In this document: one piece after another, positions 48,544 through 56,603 of the stretch
Layout of the letters: every line of letters starts with the position of its first letter
Numbering within the stretch: position 1 is the first letter of the stretch
Assembly: GCF_022606465.1 (NCBI RefSeq)
Contig: NZ_JALBUF010000001.1
Span: 248,001-312,000, forward strand
Origin: Sulfoacidibacillus ferrooxidans
GTDB lineage: Bacteria > Bacillota > Bacilli > Alicyclobacillales > SLC66
Length of the DNA: 64,000 nt
Direction: 5' to 3'
The notes under the pieces: model-generated
What the model was told of the DNA's origin: nothing
Seen by the model: only the letters and a program-made list of their open reading frames with translations
Database searches by the model: none
Program-made: the position numbers and the translations under genes

Positions 48544-49523
48544 CTTATTTCTCCCTCCGCAGTTGTGGCGCGATCCACAGCCGCACGCAAAAATGCAGCC
48601 GTTTCTTCCACCGCCATCGGATTGCATGGCGCCCATGCACCAGTCTCTGAGGAAGCTAAATACTTCATTTTAGACTCGTCACGTAAAGGGGGATAAAACT
48701 CAATATGAAAATGATAATAGGATTCCACATCAGATCCATCCACAGGTCTTTGGTGTAGTACCATCATATACGGAAATTCACGCGAGAAAAGCTCGTCCAT
48801 ACCAGCTGTGAGACGCTTTACGATCAGTGCAAGATCATCTCGTTCATCTAAAGTGAGATCAGGCAATGCAGTTTTATGAGCCTTACTAACAATAAATGCT
48901 CCATACGGATAATCAGAAAAAAAGGGGATATAACTAATAAAATGCTCCGTTTCTACTACTACCCGTTGTGAAAATCTTTTTTCTTCCTGATTCATTTGAC
49001 AAATCAAGCACTCTCCATGTTCATGGTAGTGTGCTTTCGTTGCATTTAGCTCTGTGGCTATTTTCATAGGGACATACGGATAAGCATAAATTTGACCATG
49101 TGGATGTGGCATTGTGACGCCGACCTCGCGCCCACGATTTTCAAAAATCAGCACATAGTGATGGCGAGGATCTTTTTCTAATGTAACAAATCGGTCCGTC
49201 CACACATCGACAATCTTGCGAATATGCGTGACCGTCATCGTTGATAATGTAGCCACATGATCTTCTGAATACAATATCACTTCACATTTCCCATAAGCTG
49301 GAGCTGTTTTATATAACGGCGTAGATAAGACATCTGATTGTGGGGGATTCCCTGATAGTGCAGGAAAATCATTGTCATATACGTATACATCGTAATGATC
49401 AGGTACTTTACCTGACCCAGGACAAAATGGACAATCATCTTTAGGAAGATTCGGCCTCCCTTGTCTCCCTGAAGCTACCATGGTCCAATCTTGCAATAAA
49501 GGATTATATCGGAGTTCTGTCAT
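48540..49523 (-). CDS. galT: Galactose-1-phosphate uridylyltransferase
   Basis: A 327-residue HIT-superfamily enzyme exchanging UMP between UDP-glucose and galactose-1-phosphate. The N-terminal zinc cysteines are in CPFCPGSG, the active-site His-Pro-His in TMPHPHGQIYAYP, and the second half includes CLICQMN and SYYHFHIEFYPPLR. It belongs to the E. coli-type (class I) family rather than the second type found in many Bacillus. ATG 49523 is 6 bases from GAAGAGA; an ATG at 49529 is too close. First gene of galT-galK-galE. Confidence 0.94.
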   Translation of the reverse strand: MTELRYNPLLQDWTMVASGRQGRPNLPKDDCPFCPGSGKVPDHYDVYVYDNDFPALSGNPPQSDVLSTPLYKTAPAYGKCEVILYSEDHVATLSTMTVTHIRKIVDVWTDRFVTLEKDPRHHYVLIFENRGREVGVTMPHPHGQIYAYPYVPMKIATELNATKAHYHEHGECLICQMNQEEKRFSQRVVVETEHFISYIPFFSDYPYGAFIVSKAHKTALPDLTLDERDDLALIVKRLTAGMDELFSREFPYMMVLHQRPVDGSDVESYYHFHIEFYPPLRDESKMKYLASSETGAWAPCNPMAVEETAAFLRAAVDRATTAEGEIR

Positions 49524-49601
49524 GATCATTCTCTTCTTTCAATAATATCATTCATCATATGATCGCATAAACCTCTTGAAGTATAAAGCAAAAAAGACAA
49601 A

Positions 49602-49657
49602 GATAACACAAGACTTATGTACATGCGCCTTCGCGCACACAGAAGTCTTGTGCTATC
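49602..49657 (-). terminator. Terminator between CBS gene and galT
   Basis: Arms GATAACACAAGACTT and AAGTCTTGTGCTATC pair with one mismatch around an inner stem TGCGC...GCGCA. On the minus strand TTTGTCTTTTTTGC follows, ending the CBS-protein gene ahead of the gal operon. Confidence 0.85.
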
Positions 49658-49698
49658 AAGCAATGACACTGACACCATGCAAAAACCATGATTTTATA

Positions 49699-50166
49699 CT
49701 ACTGTGTAAGCATCTCCATCACAATAAAACGCAATAAATCACCGCGACTAATCACACCGATCACCTTGTTTTCTGTGTTCACAACAGGCAATTTTTTAAA
49801 TCTCCGACCAGCAAATACCTCAATGATTTCTTCAAGTGGTGCATCTACTGTTGTAAAAATAAGTTGACGGCTTGTCATGATCTTCGTTACAGGTTCTTCT
49901 AACATGACTTGAACGCGCTCAGGCAGTGAATTTTGTGCTGTATAGAATGTCATAAATGTAATCGCATCAATTGAATGATTCACCTGTGGTTGCAAATGGC
50001 GAAAGACATCGCCAACCGTAACCATTCCCTTAAGCTTACCATCTTTTGAAGTGACAATCACTCCACTCACATTGCGTTTTGCAAACAGCAATAATAGTTC
50101 CCGAATCGATGCATTAGGGTCAATGGAAATGACATCACGAATCATAAAATCCTGTGCAGTATTCAT
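49699..50166 (-). CDS. CBS-domain protein
   Basis: A 155-residue protein consisting of two CBS domains: about 6-60 (IRDVISIDPNASIRELLLLF, GVIVTSKDGKLKGMVTVGDVF) and about 88-150 (MTSRQLIFTTVDAPLEEIIE, LPVVNTENKVIGVISRGDLL). CBS pairs bind adenine nucleotides and often regulate enzymes or transporters; no partner domain is attached. It lies between the GDSL-type gene (24 bases upstream) and a terminator. Specific role unknown. Confidence 0.88.
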   Translation of the reverse strand: MNTAQDFMIRDVISIDPNASIRELLLLFAKRNVSGVIVTSKDGKLKGMVTVGDVFRHLQPQVNHSIDAITFMTFYTAQNSLPERVQVMLEEPVTKIMTSRQLIFTTVDAPLEEIIEVFAGRRFKKLPVVNTENKVIGVISRGDLLRFIVMEMLTQ

Positions 50167-50190
50167 AACATATCACGTCCTCTATAGAAA

Positions 50191-52200
50191 TTAATGAGGC
50201 AACCCATTAGGTTGTGCTACTATTTCTCTATCATACGTCATGTTGGATGTGATGTGTTCATCTAATTGTAAATCTTTGATGTCTTGTAATATTACCGCAT
50301 TTGCACCAGTAAGTTTCGTCTTGACACCAGGAATACTGGAAAAGGGGACAGTCAATTGAACATTCATTTGCTCACTATTCAGTTGATAGCCATTTGCGGT
50401 TGCTAATACGGTAAACGTAACTTCTGTTTGCATTTGATTTAACACACGAGTCATAAACTCTTCAGAGCTTTTACTACTCATACCGCTAGATTGTGACAAC
50501 ATGGGCATAGAAGAAAACAATCCTTTGATTATTGCATCCATTTTTTGTGTATTTAATGAACCCTCAAACTGATACCCTCCGCTTATAGGAATAATAGTCA
50601 TGTCCTGCAAAGCACCAATGGTTAGCGCTGCACCTCCCAATTGATTCGATAATACAGACTGGAGGTCATACAAACCAGGAATGTTTTTCCACCCAGAACC
50701 CGAATTCATATAAAGATTCCCATTTGCCACATACTCCTGAACTTCTGTTAACGCAGAGACAGGCATGTTATCAGATGGTGATGGTATCATCGTCACTTGT
50801 GAGGACAAGACCGGTTCCCCATCGTTAAAACCCTTATTTTCCTCAATATTCATGTGCAGCGTATTTTTCATTTGTTGAAGGATACCCTGAGCCAAACTAC
50901 TTTGCGCACCCTCTGTCGTCAGATCACCTGATGTCTGCATGATCATACTAGCTTTCAATTGCATGTACGGAGACGCCATGCTTTTCTTCAATGCTTCACG
51001 CAACACGGATGCTTCTGTTTGAGTCATGTGCCAAGACGCAGGTACACGTTGCGATGTAGTCTGCATATCATTTTCGATACGAGTTACAAACAGCACCTCA
51101 TCTCGCAATGTCATATACGGATGATTGATCAACCCATTCAAAAATCCTTGTTGTTTAGCAAAAGCAAACGCACTTTCTCCATTATTTAAATGAACATGAA
51201 GAAAATTCACTGCAATTTGTGCAGCCTGACTGGCTGTCACATCGGAATTTGCCCCAAAAAATGTAGACGAAACAGGAGACAATAAGTGTAACTGCAATGC
51301 TTTATGCACATAGCCCCACAGATAAGAATGAGTTGCTACATCCTTAAATGGAGAATGACCTGATTGATCTGGTGCTTGTCCCAAAATAGCTAAAAAGTCA
51401 TAAATAAACTGTGCTTTCGTCTGATAGTAAGGTTTAGCTACTGGACGCGCCAAGATGGCTAACCCTAGCTTCGCAAGTTCTTGTTGACCGGCAACAGTTG
51501 GATGAACATGTCCAGGTAGTACATAAGTAGACAACTGCTGATTAAATGCTTGATATGCATCAGCTACAGCCAGATGATCCTCTGAACCTTCTGTTGCAAT
51601 GATAGCATTCTCAGATCCAATCAGCAGTTCACTGATCATACGCAGTTTTACATAAGATTCCGGAATGGGATCATAAATATTGTAGAGAATAATTTGTGCC
51701 TGTGGATTGACAGTGTGTATTTTTGTAAGAATAGCATGGAGGTTTTGCCCAAATGTAGCGATTGCATCAACAAACTGCAACTTTTCTGCGGAAGTGAGTG
51801 TGGGTGGTTGACCTGATGCATGTAACAGGCCATCTTTAATCGCTGGCTGTAAGATATCATTGCTACCAATATCTACTGTAATAACCTTTGCACCACGAAT
51901 AGCTGTCATAAAACGTGGCGTTGTCAGCGCCTGCAGCAAATTCCCAGATGTCCACCCCGGCACTCCAAGATCAGTGACTCGATACCCCTTTGCAGAACCT
52001 ATTACATATGGGAAAGCTTTTTGTGATGGCGCTTTATTATTACCAAGATTGTAACCGAATGTAATCGAATCACCAAGTGCAACTAATGATGGCTGTGATG
52101 TCTGCGTCGTTACGGAAGTGTCTGCCATTGCAGCTGGTGCAGATAGCATGGCAAAAATGATACTCATGATAGCGAGACGAGATCGTTTACCGCGTTTCAT
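50191..52200 (-). CDS. Exported GDSL/SGNH hydrolase with SLH-like repeats
   Basis: A 669-residue exported protein. The signal segment at about 8-26 ends APAAMADTS. The SGNH hydrolase domain (about 38-245) has VALGDSITFGY with nucleophile Ser45, DIGSNDILQ, and HVHPTVAGQ near the end carrying the likely catalytic His. Then come one or two SLH-like repeats (FKDVATHSYLWGYVHKAL, VTASQAAQIAVNFL) that may attach it to the wall, and a C-terminal beta-rich region of unknown kind (about 400-669). The ester substrate is unknown. ATG 52200 has GAGAGGGG 7 bases upstream; the frame is open to 52227. The SLH-like part resembles that of the C39-type protein at 43545. Confidence 0.83.
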   Translation of the reverse strand: MKRGKRSRLAIMSIIFAMLSAPAAMADTSVTTQTSQPSLVALGDSITFGYNLGNNKAPSQKAFPYVIGSAKGYRVTDLGVPGWTSGNLLQALTTPRFMTAIRGAKVITVDIGSNDILQPAIKDGLLHASGQPPTLTSAEKLQFVDAIATFGQNLHAILTKIHTVNPQAQIILYNIYDPIPESYVKLRMISELLIGSENAIIATEGSEDHLAVADAYQAFNQQLSTYVLPGHVHPTVAGQQELAKLGLAILARPVAKPYYQTKAQFIYDFLAILGQAPDQSGHSPFKDVATHSYLWGYVHKALQLHLLSPVSSTFFGANSDVTASQAAQIAVNFLHVHLNNGESAFAFAKQQGFLNGLINHPYMTLRDEVLFVTRIENDMQTTSQRVPASWHMTQTEASVLREALKKSMASPYMQLKASMIMQTSGDLTTEGAQSSLAQGILQQMKNTLHMNIEENKGFNDGEPVLSSQVTMIPSPSDNMPVSALTEVQEYVANGNLYMNSGSGWKNIPGLYDLQSVLSNQLGGAALTIGALQDMTIIPISGGYQFEGSLNTQKMDAIIKGLFSSMPMLSQSSGMSSKSSEEFMTRVLNQMQTEVTFTVLATANGYQLNSEQMNVQLTVPFSSIPGVKTKLTGANAVILQDIKDLQLDEHITSNMTYDREIVAQPNGLPH

Positions 52201-52435
52201 GGAATAACCCCTCTCTACAATGTGCATTCTATGAATTTTATTTATTCTATTCGCGATTGTAGACCTATTTCCTTCTATAAATAAATATCATTTATGCTAT
52301 ATTATACCTGGATAGCTTGGCCGAAATGATTCATACTGACATGGAGGTTTAATGAAGTCGTCACTATTGACATGCACTGATTAATACAGTATTATGATTA
52401 AGTCATTACAGATGACCATGAAGGGATGGGATCAT

Positions 52436-52795
52436 ATGAATACAAAGTTTCTCATTATTGTACATGCGAGTGATACAGAAGGTGCAAAAGCTGCTCACGC
52501 TTTACTTTACGCAAAAGAATTGAATGAAGCAGGGATTGAAGTTAAGATCATGTTTGATGGTGCTGGCGTAAAGTCGCTTGCTGGATTCATCACAAATACA
52601 GAGCGTCCAACACACAATTTATATCTGCAGTTAAAAGAACAGGGAATTATAATTGGCGTGTGTGAGTATTGCACAACAGCCATGGGTGTTGCCGATCCTG
52701 TACTACAATCCGGCATTATGGCACTTAATGAAGTCAATGGCCATCCAAGTATTGCAGAATATGTGAAGCAAGGCTTTACACCTATCATTATGTAA
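52436..52795 (+). CDS. DsrE-family protein
   Basis: A 119-residue DsrE/F-fold protein: MNTKFLIIVHASDTEGAKAAHALLYAKEL, cut here by family pattern, with VKIMFDGAGV and a C-terminal motif GVCEYCTTAMG (two Cys, C-x2-C, about 76-79), then GHPSIAEYVKQGF. DsrE proteins carry or handle persulfide sulfur on a Cys; here two Cys lie in the usual position. An upstream frame reaches 52394 but ATG 52436 starts the homologous part, behind AAGGGATGG. It lies 26 bases before the aldolase gene and near selD and a TauE-type exporter; a sulfur or selenium role is inference. Confidence 0.8.
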   Translation: MNTKFLIIVHASDTEGAKAAHALLYAKELNEAGIEVKIMFDGAGVKSLAGFITNTERPTHNLYLQLKEQGIIIGVCEYCTTAMGVADPVLQSGIMALNEVNGHPSIAEYVKQGFTPIIM

Positions 52796-52821
52796 TCCCA
52801 TCGTAAAGGAGAGAACGATTG

Positions 52822-53490
52822 ATGAGTGATAAAACAGCAGATCAACTGAGGGAAGAGTTAGTACAAGTTGCACATCGTTTATTTGATGCAGGTGTTATGT
52901 TTAAAGGAGAACACGCCAATTTGTCAGCGCGTTTAGGAAAAGATCAGATGGTGATTACACGGGGTGGAAGCGTAGCAAAATTATCAAAAGAAGATTTTGC
53001 TATCGTAACATTAGATGGTACCGTTGTAGAAGGTCATGTTGAACCAGTACTTGCAGAAGTCATTGAAATGCATGCTGCAGTATATCGGGCACGTGAATCA
53101 GTGGGCGGTATCATTCATAACCATGCGCCCCATATCACTACGTTTGCGATTGCACATCAACCTATTCCTGTCGTGTACGAACCATTGTTGCGGTTTGGCA
53201 TCACAGAAGCAGTACCAGTTGTTCCTTGGGCTCCTAGAGGGTCTGCAGAATCAGTAAATGGCATTGTAGATATTGTTAAAAATCACCCTGGTTTGCCAGC
53301 AGTCATTTTAGCTAATCATGGCGTCTTAGCATTTGGTGCAACACCACTTGCAACAGCGCAGATTGTTACAACTCTTGATGAAGCTGCAGAACTGGTTATC
53401 CAAGCACGTATGATCGGTGGAGAAAAAGCATTACCACAAGCAGCATTTGCAAAAGTGCAAGAGCATATGTTGCAGTTTGCTCAAAAATAA
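52822..53490 (+). CDS. Class II aldolase/adducin-family protein
   Basis: A 222-residue protein of the fuculose-aldolase/ribulose-5-phosphate epimerase fold. Seen are EHANLSARLG (phosphate-site position), the zinc ligands in IIHNHAPHITTFA, and a third His in LANHGVLAFGATPL. The acidic catalytic residue is likely the Glu in EVIEMHAAVYRA (near 76-80). The reaction cannot be fixed: sugar-phosphate aldolases and methylthioribulose-1-phosphate dehydratase (methionine salvage) are both in this family. ATG 52822 follows GGAGAGAACGATTG; it ends at a clear terminator. Confidence 0.82.
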   Translation: MSDKTADQLREELVQVAHRLFDAGVMFKGEHANLSARLGKDQMVITRGGSVAKLSKEDFAIVTLDGTVVEGHVEPVLAEVIEMHAAVYRARESVGGIIHNHAPHITTFAIAHQPIPVVYEPLLRFGITEAVPVVPWAPRGSAESVNGIVDIVKNHPGLPAVILANHGVLAFGATPLATAQIVTTLDEAAELVIQARMIGGEKALPQAAFAKVQEHMLQFAQK

Positions 53491-53503
53491 TCGTTTCTCA
53501 CAT

Positions 53504-53549
53504 ACAGCCACATAATCTGTGTTGTTCATGACACTGATTATGTGGCTGT
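53504..53549. terminator. Bidirectional terminator
   Basis: ACAGCCACATAATC and its perfect 14-base inverted copy GATTATGTGGCTGT enclose 18 bases between the convergent aldolase and selD genes. Short T stretches follow on the plus strand. It probably serves both. Confidence 0.8.
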
Positions 53550-53570
53550 TATTCATGCTAGATAGGGTTG

Positions 53571-54629
53571 TTATGGGCGTACAACGATACCTTCACCCGC
53601 GGCCACTCGACCAATCACGTGTCCCACTTGACCTTTAACTCTTAAATCTGACAAAACATTCTCAAGTTTATCAGCAGAGACTGTTACTAAAAGACCCCCT
53701 GAAGTTTCTGGAGAAAACAAAAGATCTTTTTGGAAAGACTGTAAGTTAGGTGAAAACTCTATCGTTCCTCCAAAATACTCTTGATTTTCCCATGTTTTCG
53801 TTGGCCAATAACTCCCATCTTTCGCCTGAATAAGCGCTCCTGGTAATACAGGAATGGAATCATACGAAATATCAAACTGTACATGAGAAAGGTTAGCCAT
53901 TTCTGACATATGCCCAAGCAAAGCAAAACCTGTTACATCAGTTCCTGCGCTCAACCGATGTGTTATCGCAACCTCTGAAGCCACCTTATTACTTGTTAGC
54001 ATACTTCGCTGCGCTATGTCTAGATGTTCCTTGGCTATCACAGCGTGTTTTCCGCATTTAGCCAATAATCCCGTTCCAATTGACTTTGTCAACACGACAT
54101 AATCTCCAGGTTTTGCATTGCCTTTACGCAATAATTGGTTAGGATTCGCAAAACCAATAACAGCTAATCCAAACTTTGGCTCTTCATCTTCTACTGTATG
54201 TCCACCGACCACCAGAGCGCCTGCTTCACGAACTTGCGTAAAGCCTCCCTCCATGACTTTGGTCGCAATTTCAGTAGGCATATCTTTTGGAAACCCAACA
54301 ATGTTTAACACAAGTGCTGGTCGTCCGCCCATCGCATAGACATCACTCATAGAATTAACGGCTGCAATGGCACCCCACATATATGCGTCATCCACAACAG
54401 GTGTAATGAAATCCGCTGTAAAAACAAGTGCCGTTTGGTCATCCATCTGGTACACTGCTGCATCATCCGGTTCAGAGATACCAATTAGTAACCGTTCATC
54501 TGTACGTTGTTGTTGCAATAATGGCCTCATCATCGCTGCAAGGTCCCCCGGACCTAATTTAGCTGCTCAGCCAGCGCAAGAAGTAAAGGCGGTCAACTGA
54601 GACCAATCTCGTTCAAAAAAAACATTCAT
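53571..54629 (-). CDS. selD: Selenide, water dikinase SelD with an in-frame TGA (probable selenocysteine)
   Basis: Makes selenophosphate from selenide and ATP. Conventional translation gives only a product starting near 54533, but the frame continues upstream through one TGA (54567-54569) to ATG 54629, preceded by GGGGGAG. The added N-terminus reads MNVFFERDWSQLTAF-TSCAG-U-AAKLGPGDLAAMM: the TGA (codon 21) sits exactly where SelD has its catalytic Cys or Sec, with the essential Lys (24) three residues on. Conserved downstream parts are DDAAVYQMDD, ADFITPVVDDAY, NSMSDVYAMGG and VVGGHTVEDEEP. Just after the TGA, AGGTCC-GGG-GGACCT can form a hairpin starting 11 bases downstream, fitting a bacterial SECIS. 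Full length 352 residues. Confidence 0.9.
54535..54569 (-). promoter_or_regulatory. Candidate bacterial SECIS element in selD
   Basis: On the minus strand, starting at the TGA, 11 bases are followed by a perfect 6-base-pair stem AGGTCC/GGACCT with a GGG loop. Spacing and a G in the loop agree with the general bacterial SECIS model bound by SelB. Fold not computed. Confidence 0.6.
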
Positions 54630-54717
54630 GATAACTCCCCCTTTCATTGCGCAGGTTGTGGCATCTGAATCATTGTAAGACATCGCAGAGTAAGAGACAA
54701 ACTTATTGACATAAAAA

Positions 54718-54756
54718 ATCCTTTATCGCAAAACAAATGCGATAAAGGATCCACTC
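54718..54756 (-). terminator. Terminator of the TauE-type gene
   Basis: ATCCTTTATCGCA and TGCGATAAAGGAT are perfect 13-base inverted copies around 7 bases. On the minus strand TTTTTTAT follows. It separates the exporter gene from selD. Confidence 0.88.
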
Positions 54757-54769
54757 TCACCATGCTTTG

Positions 54770-55567
54770 TTACAGATGATGAAATGCGCTAAAATTCACA
54801 TACAACATGTAAATAGCCACCACGATAATGACGCCTGAGAACACATAATTGAGCATTCGCTTACTCTTACTTAGCCTTGTGGCTAACATGGTGCCAAGAA
54901 TTCCACCGACTATACCGCCTGCAACATATTCAAGAACGACCATCCAATCCACAAGTCCACTCGAAGCGTAGTTTACAGCTGTCGTTAATCCAAATGTACC
55001 TACCGAGAAGAGTGAACTCCCAATAGCCCAAATCATAGGCATGCCCGTTGAGAAGAGCAATCCAGGTACGATGAGGAATCCCCCACCAATACCAAAGAAT
55101 CCAGATACAATACCAACGATTAGTCCAGCAGGAATAACCTTCGAAAACTTAACGTCAACATCTTTTGTAAAATCTGTTTCTACATTCTTTTTTGGTTTTA
55201 ACATGATGACTGCAACGACCATCATCAAGATAGCAAAAAGAAATAATAAAGCCTTCCCATCCATATCTTTACCAAGCGTCGAACCAATATACGCACCGAT
55301 TGCACCAGGTATTGCAAATGACACGGCAGCTTTCCAACGTACATTTCCTGCTCTTGCGTGTGGAATAAGATTTAAATAAGCATTAATTGCTACTGCAAGC
55401 GCAGTGGTTCCAATCACAAGATGGGCATTATGCATACCCACAACATATAGCAATAGCGGAACGGCAAGTATCGAGCCACCCCCGCCGATTAACCCTAAAG
55501 CAAATCCGACAACACCACCAGATAGAATAGCGAGTACGACTTGCAAGGGCGTTAGATCCATTGACAT
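54770..55567 (-). CDS. TauE/SafE-family membrane exporter
   Basis: A 265-residue integral membrane protein with about eight segments in two similar halves. The half-motifs are VVGFALGLIGGGGSILAVPLLLY and GIVSGFFGIGGGFLIVPGLLF, the glycine-rich repeats of the TauE/SafE (formerly DUF81) family. Members move sulfite, sulfoacetate or other small sulfur anions; the substrate here is unknown. ATG 55567 follows AGGGGGAAG. It is upstream of selD on the same strand but ends at a terminator. Confidence 0.88.
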   Translation of the reverse strand: MSMDLTPLQVVLAILSGGVVGFALGLIGGGGSILAVPLLLYVVGMHNAHLVIGTTALAVAINAYLNLIPHARAGNVRWKAAVSFAIPGAIGAYIGSTLGKDMDGKALLFLFAILMMVVAVIMLKPKKNVETDFTKDVDVKFSKVIPAGLIVGIVSGFFGIGGGFLIVPGLLFSTGMPMIWAIGSSLFSVGTFGLTTAVNYASSGLVDWMVVLEYVAGGIVGGILGTMLATRLSKSKRMLNYVFSGVIIVVAIYMLYVNFSAFHHL

Positions 55568-55926
55568 CGCTCTTCCCCCTTAACATCCATTCAAATATAC
55601 ATTAGTTTACCCATTGTTCCGTGTGTCTAGAGTGCGCTGTAACGAACCGTATCACACGGATGACCCGCGCTTCATCCAGATTTCCCCCTTGATGCTTGCT
55701 ACAACCCATAAGTAGCCGCTTTGTCCGGTTATTCCTCCATGATATGATTTCAGTGGTCCTCTTTATCGTAGCGTGAAACAGTACAATTTTTGATCGGGAA
55801 TTACCCTACCTTACAGGCCAAAAATCGGGTAATGTACGAATTTGTTCACGACATTGGCAAAGAATTTACCACAGGGGGTATAATAGCATAGGTGATTATG
55901 TGCATTCCACTAAAGTAGTTGGGATT
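55568..55926. other. Non-coding gap between TauE gene and response regulator
   Basis: 359 bases without a convincing gene. It contains separated inverted copies ATTACCC and GGGTAAT near 55799-55832 and a plus-strand TTGGCA/TATAAT pair (55854-55884, 19-base spacer) with no plus-strand gene after it. The TauE promoter must be in the left part. Confidence 0.4.
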
Positions 55927-56598
55927 TCATAGAATCGGTTTTGAAATTAGCCCATGTTGCAATGCATACTGTATCAAATCCACACGTGACTCCGCACCGA
56001 TGCGCTCCACAATACGTGCTCGATGAGCTTCGACCGTCTTAACACTAATATGCAGACGATCCGCAATTTCTCGATTGGTATAACCTTGTGCGATCAGTGC
56101 CAATATCTCAGTCTCTCGCGGAGTAAGAACGCTACTAGAAAGGGATTTGGATGGAGCCTTTAATAAGTCAAGTAACTTTTGTCGTATCTCCGGGCGAATA
56201 CGTGGCGGCAAATACGGTGTTCCTTTGGAAGAACTTGTGGATCGAATCGCACTAATAATTTCTTGACTAGAGTCGTGTTTGAACAATACCCCATCCACTC
56301 CAGCTAGTAACATCCGTTCTAAATGAACCTCATCATCAAACATTGTCAACATGAAAATACGTGTATGTGGTACAGCTTCCTTAATTCTTCTTGCAGCGGT
56401 TACCCCATCTACTCCACGTGGCATATGAACATCAACTAACATCACATCTGGTTGTTCTCGAATCGCTAATGGAATGGCATCGTCCCCCGTCTCGGCCTCT
56501 CCAACAACGTGAAACCCAGGTTCTTCTTCAAGTAATGTGCGCACACCTTGACGCACCAATGCATGATCGTCAACTAAGATAATTCGGGTACTTTGCAT
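55927..56598 (-). CDS. NarL/LuxR-family response regulator
   Basis: A 223-residue regulator. The receiver domain (about 5-120) has the acidic pair VDDH, the phospho-acceptor Asp in VMLVDVHMP (about 56), Thr in FMLTMFDD and Lys in LFKHDSS. The C-terminal LuxR helix-turn-helix (about 155-218) reads LTPRETEILALIAQGYTNREIADRLHIS (shown in part) with VKTVEAHR. ATG 56598 is preferred, 8 bases after GGGAG; a GTG at 56607 overlaps the kinase stop. Its partner is the upstream kinase; likely targets include the divergent cydAB. Confidence 0.93.
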   Translation of the reverse strand: MQSTRIILVDDHALVRQGVRTLLEEEPGFHVVGEAETGDDAIPLAIREQPDVMLVDVHMPRGVDGVTAARRIKEAVPHTRIFMLTMFDDEVHLERMLLAGVDGVLFKHDSSQEIISAIRSTSSSKGTPYLPPRIRPEIRQKLLDLLKAPSKSLSSSVLTPRETEILALIAQGYTNREIADRLHISVKTVEAHRARIVERIGAESRVDLIQYALQHGLISKPIL

Positions 56599-56603
56599 TG
56601 TGC

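Noticed and set aside
54533-54569. selD as a pseudogene or as a short gene starting near 54533
   Set aside because: The TGA is exactly at the catalytic position, flanking residues are conserved in frame on both sides, and a ribosome site precedes the upstream ATG.
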